Origin: Oligoflexia bacterium
Lineage (GTDB): Bacteria; Bdellovibrionota; Bacteriovoracia; Bacteriovoracales; Bacteriovoracaceae
Direction: 5' to 3'
DNA: 42,828 nt
Assembly: GCA_015232355.1 (NCBI GenBank)
Contig: JADFZW010000007.1
Coordinates: 1 to 42,828, forward strand
Made by a program: the position numbers and the translations under genes
The notes under the pieces: generated by a model
Told to the model about the DNA's origin: nothing
The model's input: only the letters and a program-made list of their open reading frames with translations
Databases searched by the model: none
Shown: positions 9,006-16,930 of the stretch, one piece after another
Layout: the number at the start of each line of letters is the position of its first letter
Numbering within the stretch: the first letter of the stretch is position 1

Positions 9006-9902
9006 TTATTCAATGGTGGGTTTATACCAGCAACGTGATCGCAGTCCTAAAGTAAATCCATTTCTCTTAGTGCAAGTTCCTTTAGTAACATCTGTATCAC
9101 TTACATCTTCATTTTCATTAGCAGCACATACAGCACCTTCAAGATAAGTATCTAGACGACATTGAGCTGCTGGATGAGAATCATTGGTTTTACTTACTAC
9201 TGTTGGATCGGGAGTGGAAAAATCAACTTTAGATACATTACCTAAGACCACAAATAAATCAGCAACTGATTTTCCGGCCATTGCTCCACGCTTACATATG
9301 GCCACATCTTCTCTGTTACTATGAGTTTGTTCACAAAGTGATGTTACATAAGCAGGAACATTTAAATTTGCTACCACTTGTTCGTTGTTATCTTTTTCAA
9401 AATATTTTCTTAAACATTTAAGTGTGGCAAAGTAATCTGATTGTCCCTCATTGGTGGCCCAAGAATTAAAGTAGTTTTGTATCTTAGGGGCACCACCGAG
9501 ATGGTGTCCTAACTCGTGACATATTACAAGAGCAAAACCATCAGGAGTAATCGTTTCATGTCTGGCCAATCCACCAAAAAGATTTACCTTCCATGTTTTA
9601 CCTGATCTTGAAGCATAAGCATTTACTGTACCATCATTCCAATCCCCAGAGATTGAAAGTGTTGCACCTTTAGCACTAACTACGGGAGCATATATTTTAG
9701 TGACATCAGCAATAGCTTGATTAAAAATTTCTGCTGTTACTGATGATACTTTCTTATAACCAACAGGAATGTATAAATTATTTTCTTCTACAATACTACG
9801 TTTGGAATCATTATTAATGTTTTTTGTAGCAGAAAATGCGGACCAAACAAGAGTGCAGGAAAAAGTTGCCAAAAGAATACTTGTTACAAATAGTTTTTTC
9901 AT
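9006..9902 (-). CDS. Secreted gluzincin-type zinc metalloprotease
   Basis: 298 residues from ATG 9902, just downstream of GGAGGAGG; the frame continues to 9935 but that start has no site. An N-terminal signal peptide (about residues 1-25) precedes a region with the zinc motif HELGHHLGG (H129, E130, H133) and, 19 residues after H133, NEGQSD (E152, D156). HExxH plus NExxxD is the arrangement of thermolysin-like and other gluzincins. Six or more cysteines in the C-terminal half (CLRK, SLCE, AICK, QCRL, AVCA, GTC, RCWY) suggest disulfides. It is probably periplasmic or secreted. An exact peptidase family cannot be given. An inverted repeat shared with two other secreted-protein genes lies upstream. 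Confidence 0.8.
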   Translation of the reverse strand: MKKLFVTSILLATFSCTLVWSAFSATKNINNDSKRSIVEENNLYIPVGYKKVSSVTAEIFNQAIADVTKIYAPVVSAKGATLSISGDWNDGTVNAYASRSGKTWKVNLFGGLARHETITPDGFALVICHELGHHLGGAPKIQNYFNSWATNEGQSDYFATLKCLRKYFEKDNNEQVVANLNVPAYVTSLCEQTHSNREDVAICKRGAMAGKSVADLFVVLGNVSKVDFSTPDPTVVSKTNDSHPAAQCRLDTYLEGAVCAANENEDVSDTDVTKGTCTKRNGFTLGLRSRCWYKPTIE

Positions 9903-9945
9903 TAAACCTCCTCCATGAGTTTTATTTATTACCATTCATTTTTTT

Positions 9946-9962
9946 ACTATTCTTATAATAGT
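9946..9962 (-). promoter_or_regulatory. Inverted repeat upstream of the metalloprotease
   Basis: ACTATTCTTATAATAGT has 6-base arms (ACTATT/AATAGT). Read on the gene's strand it gives AAGAATAGT, 44 bases before the start. The same AGAATAG core precedes the transglutaminase-like and giant genes. Confidence 0.45.
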
Positions 9963-9987
9963 GATAATTATATTTTGATTGTCATCT

Positions 9988-10010
9988 GAATAATTGTCTA
10001 ATGATTATTC
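9988..10010. promoter_or_regulatory. Inverted repeat in divergent spacer
   Basis: Perfect arms GAATAAT (9988-9994) and ATTATTC (10004-10010) with a nine-base centre, between the divergent metalloprotease and M50 genes. Candidate operator for the downstream peptide operon. Confidence 0.35.
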
Positions 10011-10081
10011 TTTCATTATCATTAATGTAAGCAAATGTTGGCCGGATTTAAAATTATTAATATTTGGATAGCTATAGCATA

Positions 10082-12331
10082 ATGATTAATAAAAATATAT
10101 ATAGGCAAATTGAACACACACTCGATTTTGATAACAAATTATTTCAACTCGACTTAGAAGTTGAAATAGCTCAAATTGAGAATACACTCGTTGGTGAACA
10201 AAAATATGTTCTTAAAAATCGTTATAATAATTATATTGTTATAAATGAAAAAGATAAATTTGTAATTGATCTTTTAAAAGAACGCTGTCACTTTACTGAT
10301 ATAATAATTAAATTTCTAGATAAATATTCACTTTTTGAAGATCACTATTTAAAATGGTTTTTACAACATCTTTATTTGGCCGGTTTTATTAAGGAAAATA
10401 ATCTTCTCTATCCACAAATCAACAACATAATCAAAGAAGTTGATCAAAAAATTCTATACCATAATAAAAAAACATCCAGTAGTTCGAAGAATATTTTTTC
10501 GTCACTTCACACGTTAATGCTTAAGTTTTATAGCAATTTGCTTTATATCCCTAAATATGAAAATATTGTTAATACTATTTATGATTATGGCAAAATTTTA
10601 ACTAACCCATATTTAAATATTATTTTTATATTTACTATCATTTATGCCACACTACTCTTAATTGATAATTCAAAGTATTTTTTATTTTTTCAATCAAAAC
10701 TTTTCACTATTAATGGTTCCTATGTTCTAGGATTTATAACTTTTTTCTTTATTAAGACAATAATCTCTATGATTCATGAGTGTGCTCATATATTGGCACT
10801 CAAATTTTACGATCGCAAAGTTAATAACTTTGGTCTTGCATTTTTTCTAGGCATACCATATTTTTACGTCGACAGTAGTGATATCTGGATGAAATCAAGA
10901 TGGCCCAGAATAGTTGTAACTTTATCAGGAGTATATTCTACTCTAGTGATAACATCTTTTAGTATTTTGTTTTTATATTACAGTGATCTATTATACGATT
11001 TATCTTGGGCCCAATATTTACTTAAAATTGTCTTTTGGGGTTACTTAAGCGTATTTATAAATTTAAATCCATTTTTCAAATTAGATGGATATTATTTATT
11101 GATTGATCTTTTTAACTATCCTCATATGCGAGAAATTGCATTTCAAAAAATAAAAGGAATATACTCTATATATTCCATTAAAAAAAAGGGGCCAAAAGCA
11201 CAAGATGTTTTGTTAATAATATATGGATTACTCTCAATTGGATGGATGATCTATCTACCTTTTTGGATTTTGCAATCACTGGGAATAAAATTTCATGAGT
11301 TGTGGAGTGAATATTGGTTATCACAAAGTAATTTTATACAAATTCTTTCACTGACCATCTTACTATTAGTAGTAACTCCTCTTATTTTAATGATAACTAT
11401 TTCAACATTAACCTTCTTTAAAAATATTTCAAGCAAGATAAAAAATTCTATTTTCAATTCTCCGCTTTATTTTAAAATATCATCTTTTATTTTGGCCAGC
11501 ATACTACCAATATATCTTTACCTTTATAATAAACTTATTTCAAATGATAAAAACAATTGTATCTTACTCTTCGTATTGCTAGTGGTAATTAACATTGCAA
11601 TACTTAAAATAGCTCATTTAAAAAGAAGATCCATTTTTAAAAAGACCGAACTCAACGGACTATTATTCACGCTTGTTGGATTACTTCTTCCATTACATCT
11701 CTATGCTACTTACAAAATTTTTTTCCCTATTCTTTTTTCAATAATTCCAATAGGGATTTGTATTCTTTTTATAAGAAAAACCAAGAAATCGCTCTTATCT
11801 TCTATTTTTATATTAATTTTATTTGAATATATTATAAGCATTTTAAGCTCCTCCATCCTTTTAGATCTTTTTGGAGTCACATTTCAGCTAACATTATTTG
11901 ATAGATTATCTTTTGTTATGCTGTTAATACTTTTATTTCTTATTCAAAAAATCAATTTCGATCTCTATAGATTAAATAATTGTTTAAATGATAATAGAAT
12001 GCAAGAAATATTTTTACTCTTAAAAGATGAAATAGAGGTACATAACAAGTCCAGTGGATACAAGTTATTTTTAAGCTTTCTAAATAAAATTTTAATGAGA
12101 ATATATGGAAGATATATCGCTAGTAACTATCTAAGCAATATGAATAATATGAATTATATGAATAATATGAATTATGATCTAACAACATGGTCAGATGAAG
12201 ATTTGGATAAACATCATCATTTACTTCATACGTATTTCTATAGTGGTTATTTGCATAAAAACGAGATTGATACTATTATGTTACGATCATTTGATTATTT
12301 GATCATAGATCCTATGGAGGTAAAAAAATGA
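10082..12331 (+). CDS. M50-like membrane zinc metallopeptidase with PqqD-like N-terminus
   Basis: About 749 residues. I prefer ATG 10082 to the in-frame TTG at 10064; neither has a strong ribosome site. The N-terminal 110 or so residues (LKNRYNNYIVINEKDKFVI, then FLQHLYLAGFIKE) resemble a PqqD/RRE-like winged helix. A polytopic membrane domain follows, with HECAH (H232, E233, H236) and NLNPFFKLDGYYLL (D335), the two active-site elements of site-2/M50 metallopeptidases. Further membrane segments run to about residue 630. The C-terminal cytoplasmic part contains a short Asn/Met repeat (NNMNYMNNMNY) and ends in ATGA overlap with the next gene. Such PqqD-M50 fusions are found in peptide-maturation loci, where they may cleave or export the peptide. 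The substrate here would be the small peptide encoded two genes downstream. Confidence 0.8.
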   Translation: MINKNIYRQIEHTLDFDNKLFQLDLEVEIAQIENTLVGEQKYVLKNRYNNYIVINEKDKFVIDLLKERCHFTDIIIKFLDKYSLFEDHYLKWFLQHLYLAGFIKENNLLYPQINNIIKEVDQKILYHNKKTSSSSKNIFSSLHTLMLKFYSNLLYIPKYENIVNTIYDYGKILTNPYLNIIFIFTIIYATLLLIDNSKYFLFFQSKLFTINGSYVLGFITFFFIKTIISMIHECAHILALKFYDRKVNNFGLAFFLGIPYFYVDSSDIWMKSRWPRIVVTLSGVYSTLVITSFSILFLYYSDLLYDLSWAQYLLKIVFWGYLSVFINLNPFFKLDGYYLLIDLFNYPHMREIAFQKIKGIYSIYSIKKKGPKAQDVLLIIYGLLSIGWMIYLPFWILQSLGIKFHELWSEYWLSQSNFIQILSLTILLLVVTPLILMITISTLTFFKNISSKIKNSIFNSPLYFKISSFILASILPIYLYLYNKLISNDKNNCILLFVLLVVINIAILKIAHLKRRSIFKKTELNGLLFTLVGLLLPLHLYATYKIFFPILFSIIPIGICILFIRKTKKSLLSSIFILILFEYIISILSSSILLDLFGVTFQLTLFDRLSFVMLLILLFLIQKINFDLYRLNNCLNDNRMQEIFLLLKDEIEVHNKSSGYKLFLSFLNKILMRIYGRYIASNYLSNMNNMNYMNNMNYDLTTWSDEDLDKHHHLLHTYFYSGYLHKNEIDTIMLRSFDYLIIDPMEVKK

Positions 12332-12546
12332 ATTGCATACAATGTAACAGACCAGCTCACGGTGTTTGTAAATTTTGCGGCCGTGCGATCTGTAAAGATC
12401 ATTTTACTACCAGTAATATCATAATGGATATTTATCCTAGAAAAAATGATCAAGAAAAAGATCGAGTATTGGTGGTGGAAAATGTTTTGAAGTGTAGCTA
12501 TTGTAAACCAATTGAAAATTTATTAGAAATTGATATAAAAATATAA
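12328..12546 (+). CDS. Small zinc-finger protein (B-box/DUF2180-like pattern)
   Basis: 72 residues starting inside the M50 stop (ATGA), so translationally coupled. Cysteines are paired: C3-x2-C6, C14-x2-C17, C22-x2-H25 and C56-x2-C59. The pattern CxxC-x7-CxxC-x4-CxxH recalls B-box or DUF2180-type treble-clef fingers that bind zinc structurally. There is no signal peptide, so it is likely cytoplasmic. Its place between the peptidase and the candidate precursor suggests an adaptor or recognition role, which is inference only. Confidence 0.75.
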   Translation: MNCIQCNRPAHGVCKFCGRAICKDHFTTSNIIMDIYPRKNDQEKDRVLVVENVLKCSYCKPIENLLEIDIKI

Positions 12547-12552
12547 AGGAGG
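12547..12552 (+). promoter_or_regulatory. Strong ribosome binding site of the peptide gene
   Basis: AGGAGG immediately after the preceding stop, five bases before ATG 12558. It is among the best Shine-Dalgarno matches in the window, suggesting the peptide is made in excess of the two upstream proteins. Confidence 0.7.
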
Positions 12553-12557
12553 AAATT

Positions 12558-12818
12558 ATGTCTATTGATTCTGTAAAAAAAATTGTTAATCGAGCGATTA
12601 AAGATGAAGCATTTAAAAAAAAATTGCTTTCTAGTCCAGAGTCTATTTTAAAAGAGTATGATTTAAGCGATGATGAAATTTCACGTTTTAAAAACATTAA
12701 AGCTGAAACTATCAGTTGTTATAAAAAAAATTTAGATAAGAGATTTGTAAAAGATGGATCATATACTGTAGGAACTCAAAAAGAGGATGATTGGTGGGTA
12801 GAATCTGTTAGTGACTAG
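12558..12818 (+). CDS. Candidate RiPP precursor peptide (NHLP/Os1348-like leader)
   Basis: 86 residues. Residues 15-46 follow the pattern of the nitrile-hydratase-like leader (NHLP/Os1348) clan: an acidic start, DEAFKKKLLSSP, then ILKEYDLSDDEI. In that clan the helical leader is bound by maturation enzymes and the C-terminus is modified. The possible core (about 48-86) has one Cys (C54), Ser/Thr/Tyr residues and an unusual acidic-aromatic end (KEDDWWVESVSD). It is third in the operon with the M50-like peptidase and the zinc-finger protein. No cyclodehydratase, lanthionine synthase or radical SAM gene is in the window, so the modification is unknown. Alternatively it could be a small structural or regulatory protein of the same leader clan. 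Confidence 0.6.
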   Translation: MSIDSVKKIVNRAIKDEAFKKKLLSSPESILKEYDLSDDEISRFKNIKAETISCYKKNLDKRFVKDGSYTVGTQKEDDWWVESVSD

Positions 12819-12830
12819 GTGTCCACGCGA

Positions 12831-13835
12831 TTACCAGCTTAGGTTTGGTGCTAATATAACTGATGTTTCACTAAAAACACTTTCTCTATTTAGCTTAAAT
12901 AATTCCCACTTAATACCAAAGTCTATTCCTACAATTAACTTTTTAAAATGAAAATTTCTTCCTAAAATAATCTTTTGAAAACTGGTGATTTTTTCAATTC
13001 CCTTACGGACAGTTGCACTTTCAACAGGTATATTAAAAATATATTCAACTTTAAAATTTGCCAACAAACTCTTATCTAAATGAGTTGTCCAATCACGAAT
13101 CATTTGAAATTGAACGGCATCGAAAAAAAGCGGATTTTGATTGTAGATATAACCTATCTGAAAACCCCACTTTTTTTGTGAATCTTGGGTACTATTTGTT
13201 CCTTTAATTTTATAGGAGTATTGAAACCAATAATTTTGTTTTTGATCCATTCTAATTAATTTCTCATTACCTACCGTAAGCACATGGCCCATAATAGCGC
13301 TACCGGTTTGTTGCGAACTAGTGTTTGATGGATCTTTATCCACAAACGTAAGTATCTCCCCTAAAAAAAAAGAGAGCGAATAGGGATATTCATAACGAGT
13401 AGTAAGTAGTTCAATAAAATTCAAATGGGTTCTTTGTAATCCGACATTTTTATACTTGAAATCCATTTCAAAATCATTATAAATATTTTTCTCATGTTCA
13501 TAAAGATAAAGACCTGCAGATGTCAAAGGACAAAAATCCAATTCTATTAAAAAGTATTTCGGAGTAAAACTCTTTTTAAATTGATTTAAGTAAAATAGGA
13601 ATTCATTTTTTATATCGATTGTATCATCAATTTTTTCAAATGAGTGGCGCTCCTTTTGAAAATTGATATAACCACTAAGAAATGATTTGGATAAATCAAG
13701 ATTGATTGTACTGCCTATCTGATATCCAAAAAGATCACTAGCAATACCTTTTTTATAAATGGCCGCTTGAGCACTATTATTATGAGTAGTGCTCAAAAGC
13801 AATATTAAAAAAAATAGTAATCTAAGGATCATCAT
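12831..13835 (-). CDS. Putative outer-membrane beta-barrel protein
   Basis: 334 residues with a signal peptide (LRLLFFLILLLSTTHN, ending AQA). The remainder alternates hydrophobic and polar residues in strand-length stretches rich in aromatic residues and ends PNLSW, consistent with a barrel whose terminal aromatic residue is recognised by the BAM complex. No specific family is recognised. The ribosome site is weak; either of two adjacent ATGs may be used. It converges on the peptide operon with 12 bases between stops. Confidence 0.65.
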   Translation of the reverse strand: MMILRLLFFLILLLSTTHNNSAQAAIYKKGIASDLFGYQIGSTINLDLSKSFLSGYINFQKERHSFEKIDDTIDIKNEFLFYLNQFKKSFTPKYFLIELDFCPLTSAGLYLYEHEKNIYNDFEMDFKYKNVGLQRTHLNFIELLTTRYEYPYSLSFFLGEILTFVDKDPSNTSSQQTGSAIMGHVLTVGNEKLIRMDQKQNYWFQYSYKIKGTNSTQDSQKKWGFQIGYIYNQNPLFFDAVQFQMIRDWTTHLDKSLLANFKVEYIFNIPVESATVRKGIEKITSFQKIILGRNFHFKKLIVGIDFGIKWELFKLNRESVFSETSVILAPNLSW

Positions 13836-13837
13836 GA

Positions 13838-13869
13838 TTAATAATCACTTGTGATTTAATAATCACTTG
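13838..13869. repeat. Direct repeat TTAATAATCACTTG
   Basis: Two exact copies (13838-13851 and 13856-13869) in the spacer between the divergent barrel and transglutaminase-like genes. The 18-base period suggests a regulator binding site. Confidence 0.45.
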
Positions 13870-13985
13870 CCAATACTAGTTGGCACTTTAAAAAAACTAT
13901 TATCCAAGCGATGCAAATTCAAAGTTGATATCATTCTAATTATATCAAACATATAGCTTAATAAAAGAATATTATTATTATCGTA

Positions 13986-14003
13986 CTATTTTAATTAGAA
14001 TAG
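13986..14003 (+). promoter_or_regulatory. Inverted repeat upstream of transglutaminase-like gene
   Basis: CTATTTTAATTAGAATAG, an 18-base palindrome with one mismatched pair, 69 bases before the chosen start. TTAGAATAGTTTT here is identical to the sequence upstream of the giant gene. Confidence 0.45.
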
Positions 14004-14072
14004 TTTTATGAGATAATACGCAACTACTTTTTATACCTAGTAACTTTTATGAATTACCAGAGGAATATCAAC

Positions 14073-15731
14073 ATGATTAAATGCTTATGCTTTTTTTTAA
14101 TATTGATTATCTCTTACAATAACTATTTCAGCAGCTATGCTTCTGATGAAAAATTAAAAAATCTTTTCGAAATAAAAAAAATGAGTATTGCTCCTAAAGG
14201 AGTCTCTACAAGCTATAATCCATCAAATGTCTCTCTTCTAACCACTCATCCATTTGAAATGAAAACACCTCTCTCCGATTTAATCGATTATAATGGAAAT
14301 GAAAATAGAGATTTTACCTTAGTAAAATTAATAGATCAGGCCACCAAAGAGGTTACTCCTGAAAATTGTGTGGATGGTATGTGTGAATTCATTCATAAAA
14401 ATAATTTTATCGCCGATGCCAAACGCTGGGAAGGAACTTGCGATCGTTGGGGTGCCTTTCATGAAAGTGATAAAGCACTTAAATTAATTACCTCAAGTAA
14501 AGGATATATTTGTGGCAGCATCTATATTGAAAGTGTAGATATCGCTGAATATTTAACTGCAGTTTATCCTTCAAAATCAGAAGAGAATGGTTATTTTGGA
14601 AGAAAAACCACATCATATTCAAAGAATAAAAAAACTGATGAACTATTTAATAAAATGCTCGATATCGCAGGACATGTTGGACTTCCTCCTCACATTGCAG
14701 ATCAAGTATATGAAGAATATATTGGCATTAAAAAAAGAAGAGTAATCTCTGATATTGATCCAACATCTGAAGTGTGGAATCAACCTACATTTGCTTTCGA
14801 AAGATATGATGTTAGAAATCTTCCACGTAAAAGTGAACAAAACCAACTACCCATGATGAATATGTTGGTAGATGGTAAATACTATGGCAATAGTTTTTTC
14901 TATGAAGGAGCAAACGAAAAAGCAAACGATCTACTAAAGGCCATGGATAGTATTGATAAAGCAATATTAAAAATTGTTAAAGCAATTATTCCCTCTAAAC
15001 CAGAACGCCCTGATTTTGAAATCCCTATGGATCTATCATTTCCAGACTTTATTCAAAGAATAGTTGACAAGGAGGAGGGAAAACTAAACAAAGTTGTCAC
15101 TCGACTAGAAAAAGAAAAAAATAAAATATTTGATCTTATTTTAGAGGAAGGTGGCATAAGAATAAAATCTAATTTTGAAGCAGTTAATGTTTTATCTCAA
15201 ATTGAATATTTACTTGAAGAAAATTTTCGTGAAGGTTATAAACCAAGAGTTGGCAAAAGCAGATTATCCTATTTTGTTTTTCGTGATAAGGATAGCAAAG
15301 AGATGTATTCAAAATGGGAGGGGGATCGAAGCTATGGAAACTATCCCGATTTTATCTGGATTCCAAAATGCCAAGATCAACATTGTGATATAGAAGCACA
15401 AAAATATCGAAAACCATTCTCTAAATCTTCCATGGACAAAAAATTAAAATGGGAGGATATTGGAAGAGAAATCGCAACAGATAATTTATTTAAACTCTTA
15501 GATAAGTGTTTAAGTTTAGATGAAGCAACCAATGCTATTCCTCAACTATTAAAAATGGCATCTAAAATTAATCACATCTCTGAACTCTCTGAAAATGAAC
15601 AACAACAATTTTTAAAATTATACAACAAAGTAAAAGTAATCAGTAAAGTTAAAATCAAAGGTCTTGAAAGTCTTGAGCGAAAAGGTTTAGATGAAGCTTT
15701 GATAAAAAAGATAAATACCACTACCAACTAA
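14073..15731 (+). CDS. Secreted transglutaminase-like protein with Pep-13 (VWNQP) motif
   Basis: 552 residues from ATG 14073, eight bases after AGAGGAA; ATG 14049 lacks a site. A signal peptide (about 1-23, CFFLILIISYNNYFSSYAS) shows export. At residues 234-238 lies VWNQP followed by TFAFERYD, closely matching the Pep-13 peptide of the Phytophthora GP42 transglutaminase (VWNQPVRGFKVYE); Trp and Pro of that motif are needed for its enzyme and elicitor activity. The preceding EEYIGIKKRRVISDIDPTSE also fits the lead-in of that family as I remember it. RWEGTCDRW (C123) is a candidate active-site cysteine. GP42-type enzymes form Gln-Lys crosslinks. The C-terminal third is helical and charged. The gene overlaps the convergent barrel gene by 11 bases. 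Confidence 0.65.
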   Translation: MIKCLCFFLILIISYNNYFSSYASDEKLKNLFEIKKMSIAPKGVSTSYNPSNVSLLTTHPFEMKTPLSDLIDYNGNENRDFTLVKLIDQATKEVTPENCVDGMCEFIHKNNFIADAKRWEGTCDRWGAFHESDKALKLITSSKGYICGSIYIESVDIAEYLTAVYPSKSEENGYFGRKTTSYSKNKKTDELFNKMLDIAGHVGLPPHIADQVYEEYIGIKKRRVISDIDPTSEVWNQPTFAFERYDVRNLPRKSEQNQLPMMNMLVDGKYYGNSFFYEGANEKANDLLKAMDSIDKAILKIVKAIIPSKPERPDFEIPMDLSFPDFIQRIVDKEEGKLNKVVTRLEKEKNKIFDLILEEGGIRIKSNFEAVNVLSQIEYLLEENFREGYKPRVGKSRLSYFVFRDKDSKEMYSKWEGDRSYGNYPDFIWIPKCQDQHCDIEAQKYRKPFSKSSMDKKLKWEDIGREIATDNLFKLLDKCLSLDEATNAIPQLLKMASKINHISELSENEQQQFLKLYNKVKVISKVKIKGLESLERKGLDEALIKKINTTTN

Positions 15732-16542
15732 TCACATAACTAATAAATGTGGTCATGACATTTCCAGTAAGATCTGTGTATCCACCATCTTCTCCATCTT
15801 TGGGTCGATACATTTGAGTGTAGGTATCTTTGAAGTTAACTATGTGATAGAGTGCTTCGACTCCTAGATATGATTCTTTAAATTTTATTGGAAATTCTAA
15901 TCCTATTCCAAATGCAGCACCAATGGCACCGCCGGAAGCATTAGGAATATCTGCGTGATCAATAAATTTATCCGTTTGATCCCAAAACTCAATTCTAGTA
16001 GAAAAAAATGGATTAGCATAAGTCATTGCTGTTCCTAACTCAGCAGTATCGATATAATATCTGTAAAAGAAAAATGTTCTAAACATATTCACCTCTACCG
16101 CTCCTGGACCACCTGGCTGATCAAATGCTTTAGTGGGAACATCAATCAACATGTAATGCTTAGAATATTCTACTCCTAAACCAAAGGCCATTCGAAAATT
16201 CAAAAAATAAAATAGTGAAACTCCAAGTGAAGGATGTTTATCTTCATAGGCATTTCCACGATTACCAGTATAAGTCGTAACTCCGGCCGCGGTACTAAAA
16301 GAGTAAAATCTTCCAAAACGATAAAATCTTTCATCCTCCAAAACCTGACTGGCCTCAAGATCTTCATTGAAATCAGAAAAAATATCTCCACTAATATTTA
16401 AATCATCTTCATCAAGATCAGGTGCGGCCATCTCTGCATACTGTGCTTCTGCAGGTCCGTTAAATAAAAATAAAAATGAAAATAGAAATGAAAAGAAAAT
16501 TATGAATAAAATTTTGTGAATTAATATACTATTATTTTTCAT
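15721..16542 (-). CDS. Putative outer-membrane beta-barrel protein
   Basis: 273 residues from ATG 16542, preceded by AAGGAAG; the frame is open to 16587. A signal peptide (KILFIIFFSFLFSFLFLF, ending AEA) is followed by an acidic segment (DLDEDDLNISGDIFSDFNEDLE) and then repeated amphipathic strands such as LGVSLFYFLNFRMAFGLGVEY and MFRTFFFYRYYIDTAELG, ending ISYVISW. This is the look of an OmpW/OmpA-like eight-to-ten-strand barrel. Its function is unknown. It is divergent from the giant gene and could be an outer-membrane partner, though only position supports that. Confidence 0.7.
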   Translation of the reverse strand: MKNNSILIHKILFIIFFSFLFSFLFLFNGPAEAQYAEMAAPDLDEDDLNISGDIFSDFNEDLEASQVLEDERFYRFGRFYSFSTAAGVTTYTGNRGNAYEDKHPSLGVSLFYFLNFRMAFGLGVEYSKHYMLIDVPTKAFDQPGGPGAVEVNMFRTFFFYRYYIDTAELGTAMTYANPFFSTRIEFWDQTDKFIDHADIPNASGGAIGAAFGIGLEFPIKFKESYLGVEALYHIVNFKDTYTQMYRPKDGEDGGYTDLTGNVMTTFISYVISW

Positions 16543-16930
16543 GCGGCAATTACTTCCTTGTAATTTTATTAATCGAGCTTTAAACATCGATCTTAAGACA
16601 ACATATTTTCGGGATATAACAAATAGACTTTAAAATTTTTATCAAAACAATTTACTCATGAATTTTTTACCAACTAGTATAGTATTTTTAAATTTGTTTT
16701 TTTTGATTTCATGATTTTTATTTCATACTTTATTGATTTTGTAATAATCAAATTAAATCTATCCACTATATGATGAAAATTTTTCTCATCTAATCTTTTC
16801 CTTAAAATTTGTTCTAATCATATCTATAGGCATATCCGTAAAGATAATGACTATTCTAGAGTTATTTTTAGAATAGTTTTTGATTTTTTTTGTCGGATAA
16901 TTTTATTTTTGTTAACTAGGATTTAATATT
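16543..16930. other. Divergent regulatory spacer before the giant gene
   Basis: 388 very AT-rich bases between two divergent genes. It holds the promoter of the giant gene, the inverted repeat at 16851-16876 and a TCGGATAAT run near 16895-16903 that could be a -10 region. No gene or RNA was recognised. Confidence 0.5.
16851..16876 (+). promoter_or_regulatory. Inverted repeat upstream of the giant adhesin gene
   Basis: Perfect arms CTATTCTA (16851-16858) and TAGAATAG (16869-16876) with a ten-base AT-rich spacer, 54 bases before the start codon. With almost no GC in the stem it is a better operator than terminator candidate. It shares TTAGAATAGTTTT with the transglutaminase-like gene. Confidence 0.5.

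Noticed and set aside
9841..9902. Lipoprotein signal for the metalloprotease (TFSC)
   Set aside because: The residues before Cys do not fit the lipobox well, and hydrophobic sequence continues after it; an ordinary signal peptide is preferred.
12437..12697. Minus-strand open frame across the zinc-finger and peptide genes
   Set aside because: Antisense to two genes with good ribosome sites and coherent translations.
16851..16882. Rho-independent terminator before the giant gene
   Set aside because: The stem is AT-only apart from two pairs, and the flanking genes diverge, so no transcript should end here.
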